From Acetobacter sp. UBA5411 (GTDB lineage: Bacteria; Pseudomonadota; Alphaproteobacteria; Acetobacterales; Acetobacteraceae), in NCBI RefSeq assembly GCF_002409645.1, contig NZ_DHNR01000019.1:379968-392798 (forward strand): 12,831 bases of DNA. Reading direction: 5' to 3'. The notes under the pieces were generated by a model that ran no database searches, was not told where the DNA came from, and saw only the letters and a program-made list of their open reading frames with translations. Position numbers and translations under genes: made by a program. This document shows, one piece after another, positions 1-7,685 of this stretch (position 1 is its first letter; every line of letters begins with the position of its first letter).

Positions 1-66
<66 letters not shown>

Positions 67-100
67 GTTTCCTGCAAATCTGAAATTGTCAGACTTTAGT

Positions 101-126
101 AAAACACTCTCGGGGGTGTTTTCATT
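101..126 (+). terminator. Rho-independent terminator of the tRNA-Thr transcript
   Basis: AAAACACTC (101-109) pairs with GGGTGTTTT (114-122) around the loop TCGG. The stem has one G-U pair, and the 3' arm merges into a T-rich tract. It lies 35 nt after the encoded CCA, as expected for the end of a tRNA transcript. The A-rich 5' arm means it could also work on the opposite strand. Confidence 0.75.
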
Positions 127-145
127 TTCTGATAACAGCAAACAA

Positions 146-159
146 TATAATATATTATA
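146..159. promoter_or_regulatory. 14-bp AT-only perfect palindrome, possible -10 element
   Basis: TATAATATATTATA is its own reverse complement and places a consensus TATAAT hexamer on each strand (146-151 on +, 154-159 on -). It is the only strongly AT-rich spot in the 195-nt gap between tRNA-Thr and the MATE gene, and could supply the -10 for the latter. No convincing TTGACA-like -35 was found at the right distance, so promoter function is a guess. Confidence 0.3.
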
Positions 160-261
160 CAAAGATCATTTTGCCTGATCCGGGCATTTTGAGCGTAACG
201 AGGCTGGTCCATCGTTACGAATGCCTCTTTCCGGATGCAGTGAAGCGGTGAACGACACGTA

Positions 262-1659
262 ATGCCGAGGGAAGTTCCGTCCATCGAGAAACAAGCGACA
301 TATGTCAGCGCCGATCAGACTGGCGACGACGCCACGCGGACACTGCTGAAGTCTTTTCTCATCTTCATGCTGCCAGTCCTGATGGACTGCGTTCTGCAAT
401 CCATCGCAAGCACAATTGGCAACGTCTATATCGGTCGCCTGTTAGGGGCTGAGGATCTGGCCGCGGCGAGCACGTTCTATCCGTTACTGCTTATTCTCGT
501 TTCATGTGGCGTGGGGCTTGGATCGGGGGCAAGCGTTCTTGTCGGGCAGTTGTGGGGAGCCGGGCATCCGGAGCGGGCTCGCGCCATGGCGTCCGCTGCC
601 GTGGCTGTTTCGATCGTTCTGGGCGGGGTTGTGGCGATCGCCGGACAATGGGCGGTGTGGCCCATGCTTCGGCTGTTCAGTGTGCCAGCCAACATCACGG
701 ATCACGCAGCACAATATTGCCGGGTCTTTCTGGCGGGAACACCAGCCCTGATTCTGGTGGTGACCGTGGCGATCACGCTGCGTGGCGCCGGGGATAACAT
801 CCGACCGCTTGTCATGATGGGACTTCAGATTGTTGTCTCGCTTGTTGTGACACCTATTCTGCTAAAAACTTCTCTGGGACTTTCAGGGGCAGCTGTCGCC
901 GCCATTTTCGGCTGGGTACTGGCGCTTCTGCTGGCTGGTATCTGGTTGAAACAGTCCGGACATGAACTTGCTCCGGGTCTGGGCATGCTGAGAGAACTTG
1001 TGCCGCAACGTCAGGTGCTGTGGTCTGTAATCCGCCTTGGCTTTCCAGCAATGGTCGAAGTCGCCACACAGGGTCTCGCCGAGATTGTTCTGGTCGGTCG
1101 AATCAATGGGTTCGGTTCCGAGATGACGGCGGCGTATGGTCTGTTCACACAAACCCTGACCTATATCGAATATCCGGGCATGGCTGTCGGCATAACCGTT
1201 TCTGTCATGTGTTCTCATGCCATCGGCGCACGGAATCCCCAGCGCGCCCGGGATATTCTCCGGATCGGATTTCTGGTTGGACTGCTCATGACGGGCGCGC
1301 TGGCGGCGATCGTCATGCTGATTCCCGAGACGGTGTCGCTACTGTTTACGTCAAATCCGCATGTCATTGCTCTTGCCTCTCATGCTTTCAGGGCAGTCAT
1401 GGGGAGCGCGGTTCTTCTGTCTCTGGGCGGAGTGCTGGGTTCGGCCATGCGGGCAAGCGGTGATTCTGTGGCACCGATGGGTATCATGCTGGGCTGCATT
1501 GCATTCGTGGAGCTGCCTGCAGGCTATATGTTTGCGCATTATTACGGCGCATGGGGAGTATGGTTTGGTTATACGGCCAGTTTCTCTGCGGTCTTTTTGA
1601 CGAGTGTGGCCTATTGGGCCTTGCGCTGGCGGCATCGTCCATTGGTGCCTGTGCAATGA
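262..1659 (+). CDS. MATE-family multidrug/metabolite efflux transporter
   Basis: The product is a 465-residue inner-membrane protein with a hydrophilic N-terminus of about 30 residues followed by about 12 hydrophobic segments. That length and layout are typical of the MATE (NorM/DinF/MepA-like) family, which exports cationic drugs, dyes or metabolites using Na+ or H+ gradients. The first repeat carries the family-style stretch NVYIGRLLGAEDLAA near residues 54-68, then a Gly/Ser-rich helix and the LWGAGHPERAR loop. The second half repeats the pattern, with IGARNPQRAR as the matching loop, showing the internal two-fold repeat. ATG at 262 is taken as start because the next Met lies inside the first membrane helix; its ribosome binding site is weak. 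It stands alone, about 100 nt before the sensor operon. Substrate cannot be predicted, and I see no strong terminator after it. Confidence 0.92.
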   Translation: MPREVPSIEKQATYVSADQTGDDATRTLLKSFLIFMLPVLMDCVLQSIASTIGNVYIGRLLGAEDLAAASTFYPLLLILVSCGVGLGSGASVLVGQLWGAGHPERARAMASAAVAVSIVLGGVVAIAGQWAVWPMLRLFSVPANITDHAAQYCRVFLAGTPALILVVTVAITLRGAGDNIRPLVMMGLQIVVSLVVTPILLKTSLGLSGAAVAAIFGWVLALLLAGIWLKQSGHELAPGLGMLRELVPQRQVLWSVIRLGFPAMVEVATQGLAEIVLVGRINGFGSEMTAAYGLFTQTLTYIEYPGMAVGITVSVMCSHAIGARNPQRARDILRIGFLVGLLMTGALAAIVMLIPETVSLLFTSNPHVIALASHAFRAVMGSAVLLSLGGVLGSAMRASGDSVAPMGIMLGCIAFVELPAGYMFAHYYGAWGVWFGYTASFSAVFLTSVAYWALRWRHRPLVPVQ

Positions 1660-1681
1660 CAATCTTGTGGTGGAAACCATT

Positions 1682-1710
1682 TTGTTAAGAATTGGTTAAT
1701 CTGCTACGCT
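1682..1710 (+). promoter_or_regulatory. candidate promoter of the sensor-Mla operon
   Basis: TTGTTA (1682-1687) and TACGCT (1705-1710) are separated by 17 nt, a reasonable sigma-70-type layout. They lie 52 nt before the TTG start of the sensor gene, in the 103-nt gap after the MATE gene. Matches to consensus are partial, so this is a candidate only. Confidence 0.35.
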
Positions 1711-1762
1711 TCAGGTGTATGACACCGCATTGCGCGTCTAAGCCTAGAGGAACACGAAGCTT

Positions 1763-4081
1763 TTGGTTGCGAATGAGATAGTCGATCCGACAGAGCAGAC
1801 AGACGTCTCCTTGCGTCAGAAGTTCATCCAGGTCGTGGTGCCTGTTGCAACAGTGTTGCTCATCCTGCTGGCGATCGGTGGCATCGGTTGGCACAACTAC
1901 CGCACCACGCGTGCGGGCGTTCTGAAACTGACGCATGAGCTGCTTCAGTCGGTGCAGCGCTACGTTGTGCAGGATGTGACCGGTTACATGGGTGCAGCCA
2001 CGCTTGGCGGCTCATTCGCGCAGGATTTCATCAGCCATGCTCCTGTCGCGGTAACAAGAGGCGCTTTCTATTCCTACGGCGCCACGATGCTTCGGCTCGT
2101 CCCGCAAATCCAATCCTATTACATGGGCGACCAGACGGGAGGCTTCCTGCTGGTTGAACGCAGCCCTGATGGAAAAGGCCTCGAATATACCGATCTGAGG
2201 ATTGTCGATGGAAAGGCTGTTTTTCATCACGATTTTTATGATGAAAAAGGCAAGAAAATCCGGTCGGAAGAGAATACTTCAGACAACTATGATCCACGCA
2301 TCCGTCCCTGGTATCATGATGCCGTGGAGAAAAAAGGGTTCGCCTGGACCCCTCCCACAATTTACGCGTCGACAAAGCAGTTGGTCGTAACTGGGTCTGT
2401 GCCTCTTGTGGGTCAGGACGGGGTCCAGAGAGTTTTCGCGATCAATGTCTCGCTGAACGAACTGAGCGACTTTCTGGATGCTCTGAAAATCAGCCAGAAC
2501 GGCACGGCGATCATTCTGGACAGCAATGGTCGCATCATCGCCGGGCATGGCTTCCAGTCAGTCGTCGAGCGGTCTCAGGGGGGCCCGGCCAAAATGACGC
2601 TGGATCCGGCGACGCAGGGCACTTTCAAGCGCGTTTATGACACGTACCGGGTTCGCGGGGTTGGCTCTCATCCGTTCCGTTATGACGGCAAGAACTATAT
2701 CGGCATGGCTCAGACTTTGCCGTCGTCCGATCACTGGGTTCTGCTGATTGTCGCTCCTGAAAATGATTTCGCCAGCTTTGCACGGCAGAGCGGGCGGGAA
2801 AGCTTCCAGTTTTCCGTCATCATCATTGTGCTGGCGAGCGTGCTTGCAGCGCTGCTGGCCCGTCAGGGGCGGCGCACGGAACGCGTGACCAAAGAACTCA
2901 GGCACGAAAAAGCCCTGACGAATACACAGACTTCCGCTCTGCAACAGATTGCTGTCACGCCAGATCTGCTGAACGTCAACGGCGAGGCGCTGGCCCTGAC
3001 GGAAGAAATTGCTCACATCACGCAGGGGCGCAAGGCATCCCTGTGGCGGCTGCTGCATGACGGTATGGCGCTGATCTGTGAGGACAGCTTCGGCGCACGA
3101 CAGGAAGCTCATTCCGGTGGTTTCGACCTGTCTCGCAAGGATATGGAGGATTTCTTCAAACTTGTGGACGCCGGGGTGCCTGTGTTGGTGCCGGCGGCGG
3201 CAAAAGACGAGAGGACCGCTGCTTACGAGCGCGTCGTCATGCGCGACAGTGGCACATCTTCTCTGATGCTCTACCCCATTCGCGGCGCCAGCGGTGGTCA
3301 TGCGGATATCGTCGGTGTCATCACGATTGAGGATGCGCCCAATCCTCTGTCAGTCAGCTACTTTCTGGAAATTGTGGCCTCGATCGCGGCCATCCGCTTT
3401 GGTGGCATGGCGGAGCTACCTGAGCCGGAGAAGGTGTCGGCGGCAGATGCTTCGGAGGTTCAGAAACTGCCAGCGCCCCGCTTTGATGCGGCGCTCATGC
3501 AGGCCACGACAGCCAGTGGTGAAGTTGGGCAGGGACAGTTCCCCAGTGTGGCTGTGATGGTCGTCACCTTCTCCGATCCGGTTATGGAAAACGGGGATGA
3601 TACATCTTCGCTTCTGCCTCTGATTGACCGGATCGCGTCCGAGGTTCAGGAAATCGCCAAGCGGTACAGCCTGTTCTCCGTCAAAGTTGCGGGCCACCGA
3701 CTGATCTGCGTGGCGGGCTGCACCAAGGAGCCTGACTCCACAGCGATCTGGAGAGTGGCTGAAGCGGCGCTCGTGTTGCGTGAAGCCTGCATGTTGCTGC
3801 TGTCCTCCGCCAATATTGAGCCGATCTTCAGCATTGGCATGGATTATGGTCCCGCAATGGGCGGCGAGCTTGGCACTGATCCAAGGATCTTCAACCTGTG
3901 GGGAGAGGCGGTCACTCTTGCGGAACTCATGGCGCAGGGCGCGCCGGATGTCGGCACGATTGAAGTCACCGAGCGGGTGTATCAGGCGCTTCGGGAACAT
4001 TATCTGTTCCATAGCCGTGGTTCATTTTATGCGCCGAGTGCCGGGATAGGGCGGGTTTACGTACTCGCGACAAGACGGTGA
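1763..4081 (+). CDS. membrane sensor: dCache - GAF - degenerate class III cyclase-like domain
   Basis: The 772-residue protein has TM1 at about 22-43, a periplasmic double-Cache region (about 44-346), TM2 at 348-366, a GAF-like domain (about 390-545), a Pro/Ala-rich linker and a C-terminal nucleotide-cyclase homology domain (about 595-772). The Cache part carries YDPRIRPWY at 176-184, the typical dCache ligand-pocket signature. The C-terminal domain aligns with adenylate/guanylate cyclases through D605 (first metal Asp), K641 (adenine-selecting Lys position) and the NLWGEAVTLA block (711-720). However, the second metal Asp is H645, the adenine-binding Asp is N711, the catalytic Asn is T718 and the transition-state Arg is L722, so catalysis looks lost. 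Start: TTG at 1763, with AGAGG 12 nt upstream; there is no ATG close by in frame. The stop overlaps the permease start by 4 nt (GTGA), implying coupled translation. Probable role (inference): sense a periplasmic ligand and signal to lipid transport. Confidence 0.88.
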   Translation: MVANEIVDPTEQTDVSLRQKFIQVVVPVATVLLILLAIGGIGWHNYRTTRAGVLKLTHELLQSVQRYVVQDVTGYMGAATLGGSFAQDFISHAPVAVTRGAFYSYGATMLRLVPQIQSYYMGDQTGGFLLVERSPDGKGLEYTDLRIVDGKAVFHHDFYDEKGKKIRSEENTSDNYDPRIRPWYHDAVEKKGFAWTPPTIYASTKQLVVTGSVPLVGQDGVQRVFAINVSLNELSDFLDALKISQNGTAIILDSNGRIIAGHGFQSVVERSQGGPAKMTLDPATQGTFKRVYDTYRVRGVGSHPFRYDGKNYIGMAQTLPSSDHWVLLIVAPENDFASFARQSGRESFQFSVIIIVLASVLAALLARQGRRTERVTKELRHEKALTNTQTSALQQIAVTPDLLNVNGEALALTEEIAHITQGRKASLWRLLHDGMALICEDSFGARQEAHSGGFDLSRKDMEDFFKLVDAGVPVLVPAAAKDERTAAYERVVMRDSGTSSLMLYPIRGASGGHADIVGVITIEDAPNPLSVSYFLEIVASIAAIRFGGMAELPEPEKVSAADASEVQKLPAPRFDAALMQATTASGEVGQGQFPSVAVMVVTFSDPVMENGDDTSSLLPLIDRIASEVQEIAKRYSLFSVKVAGHRLICVAGCTKEPDSTAIWRVAEAALVLREACMLLLSSANIEPIFSIGMDYGPAMGGELGTDPRIFNLWGEAVTLAELMAQGAPDVGTIEVTERVYQALREHYLFHSRGSFYAPSAGIGRVYVLATRR

Positions 4082-5025
4082 CAGACAAACCGACAGGGCA
4101 GGGCGGCCCGCCAGACGAACACAGAGCGCCAGAAGGCACTCTGCCGGATGATCCCGGAAGCATCGCGCATGGGCTCGGTGTTCCGCCGGAAACCTTCCAT
4201 CCCGATGACACGCAACGGGATGACGCAACGCTTGGCGAGCGTTTTGTCTATTTCCTTGGCTGGCTCGGCGCGCTGGTTCGTAAGCAGGTCTGGTTTCTGC
4301 TCATCATGCTGGGAACCATGTGGGGCGTGCTGCGCGAAAGCGTGCGCGGCAATTCCTGGCGTCGGACTGTCCGATACGAATTCCAGCTCACGCTCTCGGA
4401 TGTCGCCGGGAAAGGCCTTCTCAGCACTCTGGTCATGGGCTCCCTGACTGGGGTTGGCGTGGTGTCCCAGGCGATTTACTGGCTCGGTTTCGCCGGGATG
4501 GCCAAGATGACGGGGTCCGTTCTGGTGAGCGTCATTGTGCGGGAACTGGCGCCTATTCTGGTGGGTATCCTGATGCTGGGTCGCAGCGGGATGCTTTCTC
4601 TTGCTGAAGTCGGGATGCTTACGACGGGCGGACAGATCCGTTCCATGCAGGCGGAAGGTCTCGATCCATTCCTGCTGCTCGTCCTCCCGAGAACACTGGC
4701 CTTCACGGTGGCGGGCTTTACGCTTGGTATCATGTTCTCCCTCGCGTCCCTGACGACGGGCTACATCATCAGCCGTGCATCCGGGGCGCTCTCGAACTCA
4801 CTTTTTTCGTTCTACTATGACGTGGTCACAGCCATGACCCCGGCAGATTATCTGCTGATCCCACTCAAGTTTGTTGTTGTTGGGTTTCTCGTGGGTTTGG
4901 GCTGCTGCGTGAGCGGTCTGACGGCGTCGAACGAAGACTCCCTGCGGACAATGCTCCCCCGGGGCTTTTCTCGCGGCATTCTGATCGTGATGACGGTCAG
5001 CGTTCTTTTCAGCCTCAAGGTATGA
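4078..5025 (+). CDS. mlaE: MlaE/YrbE-family lipid ABC transporter permease
   Basis: The 315-residue inner-membrane protein has an unusual hydrophilic, Pro/Asp-rich leader of about 55 residues and then the MlaE fold. MlaE dimers form the membrane core of MCE transporters that move phospholipids between the inner and outer membranes. Diagnostic is the central block from R155-E156-L157-A158-P159 through LGRSG (167-171) and AEVGM (176-180) to the coupling helix GGQIRSM (184-190) and LDP, matching E. coli MlaE ATEQLSSM...VDP. The coupling-helix Glu is replaced by G185. Start: GTG at 4078, overlapping the sensor stop; there is little ribosome binding site, consistent with translational coupling. 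The long leader could be shorter if a downstream start is used. The downstream ABC and MCE genes support the assignment. Confidence 0.9.
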   Translation: MTDKPTGQGGPPDEHRAPEGTLPDDPGSIAHGLGVPPETFHPDDTQRDDATLGERFVYFLGWLGALVRKQVWFLLIMLGTMWGVLRESVRGNSWRRTVRYEFQLTLSDVAGKGLLSTLVMGSLTGVGVVSQAIYWLGFAGMAKMTGSVLVSVIVRELAPILVGILMLGRSGMLSLAEVGMLTTGGQIRSMQAEGLDPFLLLVLPRTLAFTVAGFTLGIMFSLASLTTGYIISRASGALSNSLFSFYYDVVTAMTPADYLLIPLKFVVVGFLVGLGCCVSGLTASNEDSLRTMLPRGFSRGILIVMTVSVLFSLKV

Positions 5026-5093
5026 GGGGGCTGGAAGGCATGTTGTCTGAGAACCGCATTCTGTCACTCTTTTCCGAAAAGAGTGACGCATGA
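5022..5093 (+). CDS. 23-codon mini-ORF bridging permease and ATPase genes
   Basis: ATG at 5022 overlaps the permease stop as ATGA, and the TGA at 5091-5093 overlaps the ATPase-like gene's ATG (5090) as ATGA. The frame therefore fills the 64-nt gap exactly. An in-frame ATG at 5040 is preceded by AGGGGG (5025-5030) at 9 nt, a good ribosome binding site, giving a 17-residue alternative. The peptide (starts MRGLEGML, ends FSEKSDA) has no recognisable motif. It more likely acts as a coupling or leader ORF, whose translation would open the hairpin at 5063-5087, than as a functional protein. This rests on geometry alone. Confidence 0.4.
   Translation: MRGLEGMLSENRILSLFSEKSDA
5063..5087 (+). promoter_or_regulatory. 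perfect 11-bp hairpin at the start of the MlaF-like gene
   Basis: GTCACTCTTTT (5063-5073) pairs perfectly with AAAAGAGTGAC (5077-5087) around CCG. The 3' arm contains the only Shine-Dalgarno-like bases (AGAG, 5080-5083) and ends 2 nt before ATG 5090, so the folded RNA should hide the ribosome binding site. No U-run follows, so it is not a terminator. It may lower expression of the ATPase-like subunit or make it depend on translation of the mini-ORF. Confidence 0.65.
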
Positions 5094-5788
5094 AACACCT
5101 CACCGGTCCCATGCTCGAACTGGCGGATGCCACGCCGGTCTTTGACGAGAGCAGCCTGCCGCCCGTGCCGCTTTCCCTGCGCGTAATGCCCGGCGAATGC
5201 GCCGTCATTGAGACGCGCGACATGTCGAGAGCGACCATGTTCGCCGATCTGTGTTCCGGCATGGTGCATCTGCGCAACGGCAGTGCGCGTTTCATGGACA
5301 TGAACTGGAATGATCTGGATGACCGGCACCGCAATGCCCTGCGTGGTCGCATCGGACGCATCACCCGCAGACCGGTATGGACGGATCTGTTCGGCACCCA
5401 TGTGGGTATGATGTTCAAGGAACTGCATCACACAACCGTTTCGGTGCAGGATCTGACAGGGGAAACCGCCCGTCTCTGCACCCAGTTCGGGTTGCCGGGT
5501 ATTCCCGTTGAAACACCGCGCCGTCTCTCAAGTGCGGATCTGGTAAGGGCGTCCTGTGTTCGGGCATTTCTGGGACAGCCCCAGTTGCTCCTGATCGAGG
5601 ATCCTCTGGAGGGTAGTCCCGTGGATATTTCAGGGGCATTCTTTGAATGTCTGACAGAAGCACGTGACAGAGGGGCGGCAGTCGTCTGGTTTGTCCGCGA
5701 CACAACTGTGTGGCAGCCCTATCGCAAAGCGGTCAGCGCCCTGTGGCGGCTGGCGGATGATGGTCTCTTAACGGTACGGATACGCTGA
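5090..5788 (+). CDS. degenerate MlaF-like ABC ATPase homologue (probable pseudo-ATPase)
   Basis: The 232-residue cytosolic protein sits where MlaF belongs, between permease and MCE genes, and follows the ABC nucleotide-binding-domain plan from end to end. Its ATP motifs are eroded. The Walker A position (41-49) reads ETRDMSRAT, with Arg47 for Lys and no glycines. The C-loop is LSSAD (146-150) instead of LSGG-. Walker B is LLLIED (166-171), with the usual Asp-Glu order reversed, and the switch His position is R203. I see no convincing Q-loop Gln. ATP hydrolysis is therefore unlikely, although the reading frame is intact, which argues for a retained structural or regulatory role. An in-frame TGA at 5084-5086 makes ATG 5090 the first possible start; Met8 (5111), giving MLELAD, is the family-like alternative. 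The stop overlaps the next ATG by 1 nt (TGATG). Confidence 0.82.
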   Translation: MKHLTGPMLELADATPVFDESSLPPVPLSLRVMPGECAVIETRDMSRATMFADLCSGMVHLRNGSARFMDMNWNDLDDRHRNALRGRIGRITRRPVWTDLFGTHVGMMFKELHHTTVSVQDLTGETARLCTQFGLPGIPVETPRRLSSADLVRASCVRAFLGQPQLLLIEDPLEGSPVDISGAFFECLTEARDRGAAVVWFVRDTTVWQPYRKAVSALWRLADDGLLTVRIR

Positions 5789-6738
5789 TGTTTCAGGTCA
5801 GGTTACGGCAGAAAGGCCGCCCTCTTATTCATCTGCGCTATGCTGACGAGTGGGTTGGTCTGCTTGTTCTGATCGCCATGGTGCTTTTCGCGGCGGCGGT
5901 TATCGAGGCTGGCGTGCTCAGTGACTGGCTCAGCCCGCCCGCCCGTCTGCGCGTCGTGCTACCAGAGACTGGCGTCGGTGGTCTGACCGTGGGAGGCGAT
6001 GTGCAGATCCTCGGTGCACACGCCGGAACGATCCGCGCCATCAAGCTGAATCCGACCGGCGGCATGTATGCTCTGGTGGATCTCGATCCGCAGGTGGAAC
6101 CGTTCCTGCGCCGTGACAGCAAGGCCGTCATTCGGAAAGCATTTGTCGTGGCGGGAGCGAGTTATCTCGATCTGACCCGTGGTTCAGGCGAGGCGATGGA
6201 CTGGAATTATGCCGTCATCAACGCCATCACCGAGCCGAGCCCGACGGACATGATTACCCAGACCCTGAAGGATATTCAGGCCCAGATCATGCCCGCGCTC
6301 TCCAGCGCCCGTCACATGATGGCGCAGCTGGATGAGGCGATCACGGACATGCATGCGGGCAAGGGGAGCGTTGGCCAGCTGCTGACCAACGACGAACTGG
6401 TGCGTAAGTCTGAAGCGATGATCGTTTCTCTCAACGAGGTCATCAATCGTCTGCGGCCGGAAGAGGAGCAGCTTCGCGCCATCCTCAGCAAGACCGACAC
6501 CACGATGGCCAATGTGAAATCCGCCACGCATGACCTGAAGAACGCCACGCCGAGACTGCCTTCCATCACCAAGAACGTGGATGTAAGCGTGTCCGACGTT
6601 CCGGCCATGCTCACGCAGGCTCAGACAACGCTTTACAGCCTACAGAAACTCACGGACCAGCTGAAAGGGCTGTGGCTGCTCGGCGGTCATCCGCAGAAGA
6701 GCAAAAACCGGCTGCCAGCTAGAAAGGTGGCACCATGA
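5788..6738 (+). CDS. mlaD: MCE-domain (MlaD-like) lipid-transport substrate-binding protein
   Basis: The 316-residue protein has a short cytosolic N-terminus, one membrane anchor (about 23-42) and a periplasmic MCE domain (about 53-140) with typical features: LPETGVGGLTVGGDVQILG at 58-76, then G-I-R and a beta-rich stretch ending GASYLDL. A long helical region follows (about 150-300), rich in Leu, Gln and Thr, ending in a basic tail. In the family, MCE domains form a hexameric ring on the permease that binds and passes phospholipids. E. coli MlaD is about 183 residues, so this is the longer type with an extended C-terminal helical part, as in many alphaproteobacterial and Mce-type proteins. 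It overlaps the lipoprotein gene by 4 nt (ATGA). This subunit appears intact. Confidence 0.9.
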   Translation: MFQVRLRQKGRPLIHLRYADEWVGLLVLIAMVLFAAAVIEAGVLSDWLSPPARLRVVLPETGVGGLTVGGDVQILGAHAGTIRAIKLNPTGGMYALVDLDPQVEPFLRRDSKAVIRKAFVVAGASYLDLTRGSGEAMDWNYAVINAITEPSPTDMITQTLKDIQAQIMPALSSARHMMAQLDEAITDMHAGKGSVGQLLTNDELVRKSEAMIVSLNEVINRLRPEEEQLRAILSKTDTTMANVKSATHDLKNATPRLPSITKNVDVSVSDVPAMLTQAQTTLYSLQKLTDQLKGLWLLGGHPQKSKNRLPARKVAP

Positions 6739-7685
6739 AGAAAGTCCCCCTGATCGCAGCACTGCTGCTGTGCACGACCCTTTCAGGCTGTGCGGGGTCA
6801 ACGAAAGACGAGACGGTTCAGGATCAGGACGTGGCCTATCAGCAGGCCATGGACGCAGGCAGTCAGGCTCTGGCTATCGAGCGTTATTCCGTTGCAGAGA
6901 AATCCTATCGTGAAGCAATGAGGCTAGCCCTGCGTCGTGACGATGTAGGCGCCATTGGCGATGCTTCCTACAATCTTGCCGTCACACAGCTTGCGGCGGA
7001 CGAACCGTCAGATGCGCTTCAGACCGTGCAGAACGCCCGCTCTGCTCTGGCCATGCGTCAGGGAAGCGAGGCGCATGCCGAAGCCGGTGGACTGCCTCAG
7101 AGTTCGCACGGAGCAGAGACGGTCGAATCAGGCTCCAGCGCGCTCAGTCTCGTGGCGGCGGCTTCGGCCTTTCGTCTGAATGATCTTGGCACCGCAGCAC
7201 GCGAAGCCCGGGTCGCCACCCAGTCACCGGATACGGATGTCGCTTTGCGCGGAGCCTTTGTGCAGGGACTAGTCGCAGCACGACAGCACGACAGTGCGAC
7301 GCTTATGTCGGCAATCGGGACAATCCAGTCGGCCAAACCACCGCAGTCTGCGGTGCAGAAAGGCGATCTGGCGGAGCTTCAGGCCTGTTACTCCCTGAAC
7401 AGCAACCCGCAGCAGGCCATGAGCCATGCGGCAGATGCTGTTTCCCTGCGTCGTGAGACAGGAGATTACAGGGCGATGGCCCGTGCGCTGGCGCTGGAAG
7501 CGCAGGCGGCGCGGCAGGCAGGGCAGGGACAGCGTGCGAACGCGCTTCTGGCTCAGGCCGCCCAGAGCCTCGGTGCAAGAGCCGGGACAGACGCAGACAC
7601 CGACCCTCTGGCCGCGCAGTATATGCGTGAAGCCGGGTCCATGGCCCCAATCCAGCCCTTCAAAGCTCGGGAAACGACACAATGA
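6735..7685 (+). CDS. periplasmic lipoprotein with TPR-like helical repeats
   Basis: The 316-residue product has a signal peptide of about 18 residues ending in lipobox LSGC, so Cys19 is the likely lipidated residue. Residue +2 is Ala, which does not suggest inner-membrane retention. The mature part is Ala/Gln-rich and mostly helical, with repeated A-x-x-x-Y/L patterns resembling TPRs (for example about 32-100 and 150-290), broken by a Ser/Gly-rich linker near 115-135. AAAGGTGG lies 6 nt before the ATG, a good ribosome binding site. It occupies the place where other MCE operons encode an outer-membrane or shuttle partner (MlaA, MlaC or PqiC), but I see no resemblance to those. A docking partner for the MCE protein is an inference; function unknown. 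Confidence 0.8.
   Translation: MKKVPLIAALLLCTTLSGCAGSTKDETVQDQDVAYQQAMDAGSQALAIERYSVAEKSYREAMRLALRRDDVGAIGDASYNLAVTQLAADEPSDALQTVQNARSALAMRQGSEAHAEAGGLPQSSHGAETVESGSSALSLVAAASAFRLNDLGTAAREARVATQSPDTDVALRGAFVQGLVAARQHDSATLMSAIGTIQSAKPPQSAVQKGDLAELQACYSLNSNPQQAMSHAADAVSLRRETGDYRAMARALALEAQAARQAGQGQRANALLAQAAQSLGARAGTDADTDPLAAQYMREAGSMAPIQPFKARETTQ

Noticed and set aside
1667..1686. possible terminator after the MATE gene (TGGT-GGAA-ACCA plus TTTT)
   Set aside because: Only 4 paired bases, too weak to claim.
2558..3301. 247-codon - strand frame inside the sensor gene
   Set aside because: Shadow of the sensor gene, which shows clear domains and motifs in its own frame.
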